A stretch of 64,000 bases of DNA from Pectobacterium punjabense (GTDB lineage: Bacteria > Pseudomonadota > Gammaproteobacteria > Enterobacterales > Enterobacteriaceae). Below the pieces are notes generated by a model. It was given only the letters and a program-made list of their open reading frames with translations. It searched no databases and was not told the origin of the DNA. The stretch covers positions 1,860,001 through 1,924,000 of the forward strand of contig NZ_CP038498.1 of the NCBI RefSeq assembly GCF_012427845.1, given 5' to 3'. Positions 48,579-56,481 of the stretch are shown in pieces (position 1 is the stretch's first letter; every line of letters begins with the position of its first letter). A program made the position numbers and the translations under genes.

Positions 48579-48780
48579 ACATATCACTACACAAGGCGAA
48601 CGCTGGGATACCTTGTCCTACCTGTATTACGGCGATCCGCTCGGCTATCCGCGGATTATTGCGGCTAACCCGCATGTCCCCATCGTGCCGCTGTTGCCAT
48701 CGGGTTTGGTGGTGCTGATTCCGATTATTGAACAGGCTGAGGCCAGTAAAATGGAGGACACACCACCATGGCTGCGTTAA
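48568..48780 (+). CDS. Tail protein X (LysM-like hub protein)
   Basis: A 70-residue LysM-like protein of the P2 gpX family (starts MHLEHITTQGERWDTLSYLY, ends PPWLR). It is expected in the tail hub or at the tube base, with possible peptidoglycan contact. I chose the ATG at 48568, after GAGGG; a TTG at 48559 is possible. It overlaps genes on both sides. Confidence 0.85.
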   Translation: MHLEHITTQGERWDTLSYLYYGDPLGYPRIIAANPHVPIVPLLPSGLVVLIPIIEQAEASKMEDTPPWLR

Positions 48781-49928
48781 CGGAAGAATTAACCCTGCTC
48801 TCTCCTGCAGTGTCGGAAGTACTGCAACCGGCGTTTACACTGTGGTATCAGCAAAAAGACATCACCAATGATATCGCGCCGTATGTCACCAGTGTGACGT
48901 ATACCGACAGTATCAAGAATGAATCGGATTCGATTGAGGTCAGGCTCGATGATACCGATGGCCGCTGGATAGATAAATGGTATCCCGGTACGGGCGATAC
49001 ATTATCGCTCAAGCTCGGCTATCTCGGTGAAATGCTGTTTGACTGCGGCACTTTCTCGATTGATGAAATTGAGGTGAGCTCACCGCCGAGCGAAGTGATG
49101 ATTCGCGGCGTTGCGACATCGGTCAATCGTGCATTGAGGACCAAATCAAACCGCGGTTTTGAAGATACAACGTTAGCCGCGATTGCGACACGCATCGCGA
49201 AAAAGCATCAGTTGATGCTGGTAGGGAAGATTCAAATCATCAAGATCGATCGTGTTACGCAATATGCGGAAACCGATGTCGCTTTTCTAAAGCGGCTCGC
49301 CAGTGAATATGGCTATGTCGTGAAAGTGGTCAGCGACCAGCTGATTTTTTCCCATCTGGCGGCGCTGCGCAATCAGGCGTCTGTTCGGCAAATTAAGCCA
49401 ACGGACGTCGCGCGTTTTTCACTGAGCGATACGATCAGCCACGTCTATAAAAATGCTAAGACGAAATATCAGAAAGGGAGTGAAAAGAAACTGATGGTCT
49501 ATGAAGCCAACGGTGGCGCGAACAACGAAATGAAGTCTGCCGGTGCTGAGACCAGTGCGGATACGTTGAAAGTTAACGTTCGCGCGGCGGATGCTTCTGG
49601 AGCGAGGATGAAAACGGATGCCGCGTTGGATGCGCACAACGAAAAGCAACAAAAGGGGTCGATGACGCTGATGGGCAGCCCGCAGTTGGCGGCGGGAAAT
49701 AAAGTGGAACTGGTGTCGTTCGGCCAACTTTCTGGCCATTGGTTGATCGAATCGGCTCGCCATGTTCTGGAACGTAGCAGTGGCTACATCACGGAGATTG
49801 GGTTGATTCGCGGGCCGACTACGGCGGGCAAGCGGAAATCGGATGGCGGAAAAACGCTGGTGACTTACCACCCGGATGGCAGCCAGACAACGCAGAAGGT
49901 TAAGAGCAAAAAGGATATAGGCTTATGA
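48768..49928 (+). CDS. Baseplate hub protein (P2 gpD / late control D-like)
   Basis: A 386-residue hub protein related to P2 gpD and T4 gp27 (FTLWYQQKDITNDIAPYVTS; DSIEVRLDDTDGRW; YAETDVAFLKRLASEYGY). It forms the trimeric adaptor between tube and spike. Only the tail-hub function is claimed; despite the 'late control' family name no regulatory role is evident. Start and stop overlap its neighbours. Confidence 0.9.
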   Translation: MAALTEELTLLSPAVSEVLQPAFTLWYQQKDITNDIAPYVTSVTYTDSIKNESDSIEVRLDDTDGRWIDKWYPGTGDTLSLKLGYLGEMLFDCGTFSIDEIEVSSPPSEVMIRGVATSVNRALRTKSNRGFEDTTLAAIATRIAKKHQLMLVGKIQIIKIDRVTQYAETDVAFLKRLASEYGYVVKVVSDQLIFSHLAALRNQASVRQIKPTDVARFSLSDTISHVYKNAKTKYQKGSEKKLMVYEANGGANNEMKSAGAETSADTLKVNVRAADASGARMKTDAALDAHNEKQQKGSMTLMGSPQLAAGNKVELVSFGQLSGHWLIESARHVLERSSGYITEIGLIRGPTTAGKRKSDGGKTLVTYHPDGSQTTQKVKSKKDIGL

Positions 49929-50506
49929 GTTTATCTCGTCGAATTGGCACGATAAGCGCGGTGGATGAGGCTCGCGTGATGGTGCGCGTTCGTCTACCAG
50001 AGTGCGACAATTTGCGTACGGCCTGGCTGCCGGTATTACAGCGCAATACGCAAAATAATAAGGATTATTGGTTGCCGGATATTGGCGAACAGGTCGAGGT
50101 TCTGCTGGATGGAAACGGCGAGGATGGCCTGGTGCTAGGGGCGATTTATTCTGCCACTGATGTGCCAACGCTGGCAGATAAGGACAAAAGGGCGATAACG
50201 TTCGCTGACGGCGCGCATATTGAATACGATCGCCGGACGCATACGTTAACGATCAACGGCAGCGTGCAACATATTGCGATTAGCAGCGGTACTGACGTGG
50301 TAGTTAACGCTCAGCGCGTCACTATTAATGCACCAGAAACGACGGTGACGGGCAAGCTACTGGTGCATGGGCAACTCACCTACGAGAGCGGGATGTCCGG
50401 TTCCGGCGGTGCCAGCCTCAGTGGCGATGTCAGTATCTCCGGCAACGTCAGCGCCAGCGGCAGCGTCATGGATGCTGGCGGCAACTCCAATCACCACTCG
50501 CACTAG
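49925..50506 (+). CDS. Baseplate assembly protein V (membrane-piercing spike)
   Basis: A 193-residue spike of the P2 gpV / Mu gp45 type. An OB-fold comes first (IGTISAVDEARVMVRVRLPE), then beta-helix repeats (SGTDVVVNAQRVTINAPE, SGGASLSGDVSISGNVSAS). It ends in NHHSH, the HxH-type motif that holds an iron atom at the tip of such spikes. The protein would pierce the target outer membrane on contraction. Confidence 0.9.
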   Translation: MSLSRRIGTISAVDEARVMVRVRLPECDNLRTAWLPVLQRNTQNNKDYWLPDIGEQVEVLLDGNGEDGLVLGAIYSATDVPTLADKDKRAITFADGAHIEYDRRTHTLTINGSVQHIAISSGTDVVVNAQRVTINAPETTVTGKLLVHGQLTYESGMSGSGGASLSGDVSISGNVSASGSVMDAGGNSNHHSH

Positions 50507-50565
50507 CACGTTCTCTAAACCGCTTTACTATTCCTTCCTCCCACCGGGGGCGACAATAGCCCCCT

Positions 50566-50913
50566 ATGAAAACTCAATCTGTTTTTTGGCAACCGGCGCT
50601 GCAACGTTCTGGCGACATCGTCGAAGGAACGGCAGATATCATGCAGGCGATTCACATCATCCTGCGGACACCCTGCGGCAGCGACCCACATCGGCCTGAC
50701 TTTGGTAGCAATCTACATCTGTATCTCGATTATCCGATCGATCGTGCGATCCCGCATGTCGTCAGGGAATCGGTAGACGCGATCAAACGATGGGAACCTC
50801 GCTGCCAGCTACTGGCGGTTAAACCTTCTGTGAATGGGGCTCACCTGACGCTGCACGTTAGCTGGAAAACCGCTAACGGCGCGACACAGACCACGGAGTT
50901 GTTATGGCGCTGA
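50566..50913 (+). CDS. Baseplate wedge protein W (gp25-like lysozyme fold)
   Basis: A 115-residue GPW/gp25 family protein with the core signature IHIILRTPCGSDPHRPDFGS. It forms part of the baseplate wedge that starts sheath assembly. It follows the spike by 59 bases; its end overlaps baseplate J. Confidence 0.9.
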   Translation: MKTQSVFWQPALQRSGDIVEGTADIMQAIHIILRTPCGSDPHRPDFGSNLHLYLDYPIDRAIPHVVRESVDAIKRWEPRCQLLAVKPSVNGAHLTLHVSWKTANGATQTTELLWR

Positions 50914-52007
50914 CAGAACCCAATTTTATTGAACGCGATGCGGCAAATATTACCGCCGAAATGATCGCGAAATATGAAGCTGATTCGGGGAAAACACTCT
51001 ATCCGGCACAGGCCGAACGCCTGCTGATTAACCTCTTTGCCTACCGGGAAACTTTATTGCGTAGTGCGGTCCAGGAAGCCGCCAAGCAGAACCTGGTTGC
51101 GTTTGCTCGTGCACCGATGCTGGATTATCTGGCAGAACTGGTCGGCGTCTACCGTTTGGCGGCGCAACCAGCGCGCGCAGAGCTTCGTTTTACTCCTGAA
51201 ATACCGTTAGTCAGCGATCTGCTGATTCCTTCGGGCACTCGCGTTAGCGCGTCAGACAGCGTGATTTTCACCACCGACAGCGACGCGCTGCTGAGAATGA
51301 ACGGTAGTGGTGTTACCGTGTTGGCGACCTGTACCGAAAGTGGCGATGTGGGTAATGACTGGCTGCCCGCCCAGATCAGTACGCTGCTGGATGAGATTGG
51401 CGACAGTGATTTAAGCGTCGTCAATATCACCAAGAGCAGCGGCGGTTCCGCCGAGGAAGATGACGATCGTCTGCGTGAACGTGTTCAACTGGCGCCGGAA
51501 TCGTTCAGTACGGCGGGATCGAAACTGGCGTATCGCTTCCATGCGATGCGGGCACACCAAAACATTGTCGATGTGGCGGTTATGTCGCCAGAACCAGGCG
51601 AAGTCGTGCTGTATCCGTTGCTCAGCACTGGCCTGCCGGACAGCAGCATACTTTCGCTGGTGGAAAGTTTTTGCTCTGACGAACAGGTGCGTCCACTGAC
51701 GGATTTTGTTTCCGCCAAATCGCCTAAACAGATGGATTACGCCATTAACGCCAAATTGACGCTGTTTAACGGCGAACAGGCTGGCGTCGTTCAGGCTGCG
51801 GCGGAGAAAGCGGTGCAGGCCTGGGTTGAAACCCGTACCGCTACGCTGGGGCGCGACATTGTTCCAAGCCAGATTATTGCCACGCTTTCTATTCCCGGCG
51901 TGTATCAGGTGGAACTGACTTCGCCGTCATTGATAGTGCTTGATGACAGTGAATGGGCGAACTGTACGGGCATCAATGTCAGCGTCGTCGGGGTGTCGAA
52001 TGGCTGA
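50904..52007 (+). CDS. Baseplate protein J
   Basis: A 367-residue Baseplate_J family protein (P2 gpJ / Mu gp47 type; ERLLINLFAYRETLLRSAVQ, DYLAELVGVYRLAAQPA and GDSDLSVVNITKSSGGSAEE are visible). It forms the outer wedge ring that carries the fibre network. It overlaps W at its start and I at its end. Confidence 0.92.
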   Translation: MALTEPNFIERDAANITAEMIAKYEADSGKTLYPAQAERLLINLFAYRETLLRSAVQEAAKQNLVAFARAPMLDYLAELVGVYRLAAQPARAELRFTPEIPLVSDLLIPSGTRVSASDSVIFTTDSDALLRMNGSGVTVLATCTESGDVGNDWLPAQISTLLDEIGDSDLSVVNITKSSGGSAEEDDDRLRERVQLAPESFSTAGSKLAYRFHAMRAHQNIVDVAVMSPEPGEVVLYPLLSTGLPDSSILSLVESFCSDEQVRPLTDFVSAKSPKQMDYAINAKLTLFNGEQAGVVQAAAEKAVQAWVETRTATLGRDIVPSQIIATLSIPGVYQVELTSPSLIVLDDSEWANCTGINVSVVGVSNG

Positions 52008-52581
52008 TTCACTACAACTGCTACCACCGCCGTTGGCGGCTGACGCCAGCTTTCGTTCGCTGGCGGAATTGGCCGACCGTTTTGATGGCATCGATCTGAA
52101 TGCTTTGCTGGTTTATCTGATCGATATCACTGACGGCAGCGTGTTGCCCTGGCTGGCAGAACAGTTCTCGTTGTTTGGCGACGGCTGGGAACTGGCGGAA
52201 TCGGATGACTCTAAACGTGCGCTGATCAAGGCTGCTATCGATCTGCATCGCAGTAAAGGTACGCCCTGGAGCATTAAAGAGATCATCCGTCGCTTCGGCT
52301 TCGGCGAGAGCACGTTGATCGAGAACATCGGCCGCCTGAGCTACGACGGTGAAACCACTTATAACAACCTTTATGTACACGGTGATAAAGCGGCGTGGGC
52401 CGTCTATCGCGTGCTGCTAAAACAACCGATTACCAACGATCAGGCCAGAATGCTGCGTAATGCTATTGGGATGTTTGCCCCTGCGCGGTGCCATCTGGCC
52501 AGTATCGAATATTGGGAAGTGCCTATCCGCTATAACCGGACGGCAATATACGACAGTAACTACAATCATGGGAGCGCTTGA
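52000..52581 (+). CDS. Baseplate/tail protein I
   Basis: A 193-residue P2 gpI-type protein (starts ADSLQLLPPPLAADASFRSL; LPWLAEQFSLFGDGWELAE; KGTPWSIKEIIRRFGFGE). It links the wedge to the tail fibre. I chose the ATG at 52000, overlapping the J stop; upstream in-frame Met codons are read out of J. Confidence 0.9.
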   Translation: MADSLQLLPPPLAADASFRSLAELADRFDGIDLNALLVYLIDITDGSVLPWLAEQFSLFGDGWELAESDDSKRALIKAAIDLHRSKGTPWSIKEIIRRFGFGESTLIENIGRLSYDGETTYNNLYVHGDKAAWAVYRVLLKQPITNDQARMLRNAIGMFAPARCHLASIEYWEVPIRYNRTAIYDSNYNHGSA

Positions 52582-52583
52582 AC

Positions 52584-54659
52584 ATGGCGAATTTGTCAGA
52601 GAACCCACAATGGGTTGACGGCATTTACCAAATCGAAACGTCAGATCCGGTCGTAGGTGGACCGGATGGTGTTTCAAACCGACAGGCTAAAGAACTGGCC
52701 AGTCGTACCAGCTATTTGAAAAAAGAGCAGGAAAAAACAGGTAGCGATCTGGCGATACACGTCGCTGCTGCCGATCCGCATACACAATATGCGCCAAAGG
52801 CGAACCCAACCTTCACCGGCATGCCTAAAGCGCCAACACCTGCAACCGACAGCAATAGCCAGCAGGTTGCTACGACGGCATTTGTTAAGTCCGTTGTTGC
52901 AACACTCATTAATGGTGCGCCTGCGGCATTGGACACATTGCAGGAATTGGCGAAATCATTGGGTAATGATCCCAATTTCTCGGCAACGGTGTTGAATGCT
53001 ATCGCTGATGTAAAAGCAGAGGCTACGAATAAGCTGAATGCTCACAATATAGCGGCTGATCCACATACGCAATATGCACCAAAAGCGAGCCCAGTACTGA
53101 CGGGTAAGCCGACGGCCCCAACGGCTGCGCAAGCATCTAATGATACGCAGATAGCGACAACGGCATTTGTTAAAGCGGCTGTTGCCGCATTGGTGAATGG
53201 TTCACCTGCGGCGCTGGATACGTTGCAGGAATTGGCCAATGCGTTGGGGAATGATCCACAATTCTCAACGACGGTATTGAATGCATTAGCTGGAAAGCTG
53301 GCAAAAAATCAGAGCGGTGCAGATATTGCAGATAAGAATCTGTTTGTTAAAAACGTTGGAGCGGCACGAGCTTTTAATGGTGCGATAAACATTGGTGGAG
53401 ATAGTGGCGCGTGGAAAACATCTGACTTTATTGCGTGGTTGAAAAGCCAAGGTGCGTTTAATCATCCATCTTGGGTATGCAAAGGTACTTGGAGTTACGC
53501 AAATAATAAGATTATTACCGATACGGGCGTCGGTAATATTCAGTTGGCTGGCGCGGTCATTGAAGTGTTTGGTCTGGAAAGTGCGATGACCATTCGCATT
53601 ACCACGCCTTCTACAGTGACTGCTGCCGGAGCGCTACCCAATGCGCAGTTTACCTATATTAATCATGGTGATGGTTATTTTCCAGGCTGGCGAAGGGATT
53701 ATAACACGCGGAATCTGCCTACAGCGGTGGATGTGGGTGCACTACCTGCCAGTGGTACCGCTCAGGCTGCGATAAAATTAGCAACACCTCGTACTATCAA
53801 CGGCGTGCCGTTTGACGGGACTGCGAATATTGCGCTAACTCCTGCAAACCTCGGTTTGGGTGAGGCGGCAAAACGAGGTGTGGGAACAGCAGCAACGAAC
53901 GTACCGGATATTTCAACAGCGGATAGCCGCTATATGATCAAAGAAGCTGGTGTGAATTACGTTCGACAAGGCGTAACAGGGGTTATTTCTAAAGGTGAAG
54001 ATCTTGCATGGAACAAGCCGACTGGGGCTTATTTAAAATCTAATGAAGGGGACTCATCTCTTATTTGGCACATTGGTTTAAATACCGGTTCTGCATCGGC
54101 AGCTCAATTTCATTTCAACTATGCAAATGGAGGATTGAGGTATCGAAGTTCTCGTGATTCTCAAGGCTTTGAAAAACCGTGGGCACGTATTTATAGCGAT
54201 CAAGATAAGCCCAGTGCTGCTGATGTTGGGGCATTATCTGCTAACGGCACAGCTGTAGCTGCAACTAAGCTTGCGGTAGCGAGAAAAATTAATGGCGTGG
54301 TTTTTGACGGCACTGCTGATATTAACATTGCTTCCAGATGGAATAAGGTGGCAAGTGGGTCGGTAAGTTACCCTCTTGTTAATTCACAAACAAAATCTTT
54401 TGTTGGGACAATTGATACTGGTGTTGCAACGACATCATGGGTGCACGATTCAAAAAAATATGCTGTGGTACTTTCATCGAAAGGTGTTGAAGTTAGAACG
54501 AATAATCCAGCCAACTGTAGTTGGGGGGCAAGTGGAGAGCTTCGGTCTATAACCAGATTTAATGGTCATTCAACAATACTTATTGATGTCTTTACTTACG
54601 GACAAAATCTACAGTCAGGTGCTATTTCTACATGGGAATTATGGGAGATCATTTCATGA
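52584..54659 (+). CDS. Tail fibre protein (receptor binding)
   Basis: A 691-residue fibre. The N-terminus (NLSENPQWVDGIYQIETSDP) attaches to the baseplate. Two tandem copies of a roughly 95-residue unit follow (starting near residues 58 and 153, each with ADPHTQYAPKA, TTAFVK and GDPAALDTLQEL-like blocks). Then come phage-fibre repeats around KINGVVFDGTADI and a C-terminal tip. From about 54000 onward the DNA is clearly more AT-rich than the rest of the cluster, which suggests that the receptor-binding end was exchanged. It decides which strains are attacked. Confidence 0.9.
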   Translation: MANLSENPQWVDGIYQIETSDPVVGGPDGVSNRQAKELASRTSYLKKEQEKTGSDLAIHVAAADPHTQYAPKANPTFTGMPKAPTPATDSNSQQVATTAFVKSVVATLINGAPAALDTLQELAKSLGNDPNFSATVLNAIADVKAEATNKLNAHNIAADPHTQYAPKASPVLTGKPTAPTAAQASNDTQIATTAFVKAAVAALVNGSPAALDTLQELANALGNDPQFSTTVLNALAGKLAKNQSGADIADKNLFVKNVGAARAFNGAINIGGDSGAWKTSDFIAWLKSQGAFNHPSWVCKGTWSYANNKIITDTGVGNIQLAGAVIEVFGLESAMTIRITTPSTVTAAGALPNAQFTYINHGDGYFPGWRRDYNTRNLPTAVDVGALPASGTAQAAIKLATPRTINGVPFDGTANIALTPANLGLGEAAKRGVGTAATNVPDISTADSRYMIKEAGVNYVRQGVTGVISKGEDLAWNKPTGAYLKSNEGDSSLIWHIGLNTGSASAAQFHFNYANGGLRYRSSRDSQGFEKPWARIYSDQDKPSAADVGALSANGTAVAATKLAVARKINGVVFDGTADINIASRWNKVASGSVSYPLVNSQTKSFVGTIDTGVATTSWVHDSKKYAVVLSSKGVEVRTNNPANCSWGASGELRSITRFNGHSTILIDVFTYGQNLQSGAISTWELWEIIS

Positions 54660-54823
54660 GCAATGAAGAAGAAAATATTGAGAATATTTTTATTTACTCT
54701 GAAAGTGAAAAATTATTTTACATAGGTGGAAATCCTGTTTTTTATCCTGAGGATGTAATAACCGTATCGGAGAAGGAGATGTTAGATATTGTTGAGAGAA
54801 ACCATAATAAAGAAGAAAAATAG
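54656..54823 (+). CDS. Small acidic protein after the tail fibre
   Basis: A 55-residue, Glu-rich protein (starts MSNEEENIENIFIYSESEKL) overlapping the fibre stop as ATGA. By position it is the fibre assembly chaperone or a specific cofactor of the exchanged tip; the sequence is too short for me to place in the Tfa family. It shares the AT-rich composition of the fibre's 3' end, so the two probably arrived together. Confidence 0.6.
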   Translation: MSNEEENIENIFIYSESEKLFYIGGNPVFYPEDVITVSEKEMLDIVERNHNKEEK

Positions 54824-54978
54824 AAAATAAACTTCCACAAGAAATAAGACCAAACTTATATTTTCATTATTTTATTAATGGCATGTCAGGAAAAATTTTT
54901 CTTGGCGAACTAATGTCAACTCGACTGAGCTGCAAGCGGTGTTTTTTCCACGTTTTCAGCTCATTTTTTCTTTTTCAG

Positions 54979-55317
54979 TTGCCAAAGTTAGGGCGTAGCG
55001 TGCGTGATTTGATTGAACTGGTATCCGCATTGCAGGCGAAAGGAATTCATTTCCGCAGCCTGACAGACAGCATTGACACCTCGACGCCCGCTGGTCGCTT
55101 TTTCTTTCATGTAATGAGCGCGTTGGCGGAAATGGAGCGTGAGCTAATTGTTGAGCGCAAACGACTGATGACGCCAGATGTGCTTTGTCGTGCCGAAGCG
55201 ATGTTGGCGACAGGGGCTACGCGCTTTCAGGTGGCAAATGTCGTCGGCGTATCGGAAAAAACCATCTATAAGTATTTCCCCGTGGGGGAGAAAGACAGTG
55301 TTCCTGTCATTGATTAA
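54979..55317 (+). pseudogene. Truncated serine DNA invertase (Gin/Pin/Hin type)
   Basis: About 113 codons match the latter part of Din-family invertases: LGRSVRDLIELVSALQAKGI, LTDSIDTSTPAGRFFFHVMS, ALAEMERELIVERK and a C-terminal helix-turn-helix (RFQVANVVGVSEKTIYKYF). The N-terminal catalytic domain with its serine (YxRVST region) is missing; the upstream in-frame sequence from 54883 is unrelated. The enzyme cannot be active. Such invertases normally flip alternative tail-fibre ends, so the remnant next to the fibre shows that this locus once switched specificity. Confidence 0.88.
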
Positions 55318-55426
55318 AAAGTGGGGTGATAGCAATTTCCTCTGCGCCAGAGTGACCAGAACCTCACCAAACATGTTATTTTCATTGATAAGTTCTTTAC
55401 TGTGTCGCCGTAAATGAGAGGCCAGC

Positions 55427-56395
55427 ATGGATTACACCAAAATTATCAAAGAAGTTGGGCGCGGGAAAAATCATGCGCGTGATATCGATCAGGCAACGGC
55501 TTATGAACTGTATAGCGCAATGCTGCGCGGTGACGTGCCAGATTTGGAGCTCGGTGGGCTGCTGGTTGCATTTCGCATCAAAGGAGAGTCCGAGGCCGAA
55601 ATGCTGGGCTTTTACCAGGCGATGGACGAGCATGTGCTACGCTTGAATCCGCCTGCGGGCTTTCCTATGCCTATCGTTGTCCCTAGCTATAACGGTGCGC
55701 GGAGGCAGGCTAGCCTGACGCCGCTGCTGGTGCTACTGCTGGCAAAACTGGGTTTTCCAGTGGTCGTGCATGGCGTGAGTGACGATCCGACTCGTGTTAC
55801 CAGCGCGGAGATTTTACGTCATCTTGGCATGACGATTGCGGAGAACGCCGGGCAGGCTCAACAGGAGCTTGATAAGGGGAGTCCGGTATTTATTCCCGTC
55901 TCTGTGCTGTGTCCAGCTATCGATCGCCAGCTACAGTTACGCTGGCGTATGGGGGTGCGTAACAGTAGCCATACGCTAGCCAAGGTGGCGACGCCGTTTG
56001 GGGAAAGCGAGGCGCTGCGCGTTGCTAGCGTTTCCCACCCTGAATATGTTTCCCGCGTGGGGACATTTTTTAACGATATCAACGGGCGCGCACTTCTGAT
56101 GCACGGCACGGAAGGGGAGGTTTATGCCAATCCGCAGCGTTGCCCGGAAATCCATTTTATTCATCAGCAACATACTAAAGTGTTGCAACTGCGTCAGGAG
56201 ATCAGCGTCGCGCCCGATGCTCTGCCTATTGCGAAGGATGCTGCAACCACGGCGCGCTGGACAGTGCAATGCCTAACGGGCGAAATTGCCATCCCACAGG
56301 CGATTCGTCTGCAACTGGCGTGCTGTTTGGTTGCTGCTGGCGAAGCAGCGACCATGGAACAAGCGGTCGCAACGATTAAGAAACGCCTTGGCTGA
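55427..56395 (+). CDS. ybiB: YbiB, TrpD2-family DNA-binding protein
   Basis: A 322-residue protein of the TrpD2 branch of the anthranilate phosphoribosyltransferase fold (starts MDYTKIIKEVGRGKNHARDI, with PLLVLLLAKLGFPVVVHG). YbiB proteins lack trp enzyme activity and bind nucleic acids. In E. coli ybiB is directly downstream of dinG; here they are separated by about 23 kb. GAGAGG precedes the ATG. Confidence 0.93.
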   Translation: MDYTKIIKEVGRGKNHARDIDQATAYELYSAMLRGDVPDLELGGLLVAFRIKGESEAEMLGFYQAMDEHVLRLNPPAGFPMPIVVPSYNGARRQASLTPLLVLLLAKLGFPVVVHGVSDDPTRVTSAEILRHLGMTIAENAGQAQQELDKGSPVFIPVSVLCPAIDRQLQLRWRMGVRNSSHTLAKVATPFGESEALRVASVSHPEYVSRVGTFFNDINGRALLMHGTEGEVYANPQRCPEIHFIHQQHTKVLQLRQEISVAPDALPIAKDAATTARWTVQCLTGEIAIPQAIRLQLACCLVAAGEAATMEQAVATIKKRLG

Positions 56396-56481
56396 TCGGT
56401 TTGCCGGAGCGGAATCGGGCGCGAATTACCGCGCCACTTCACGCAGCCTGGCGGCTGTCATTTGGAGAGAGAAGGAATAGC

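Noticed and set aside
54883..54978. N-terminal part of the open frame fused to the invertase remnant
   Set aside because: These residues do not resemble the invertase catalytic domain; the match begins only at about 54979, so this is a chance in-frame extension.
54824..54978. Gin/Hin-type crossover site next to the invertase remnant
   Set aside because: A small A/T palindrome near 54891 lacks the paired AAACC/GGTTT core; no second site was seen around the fibre.
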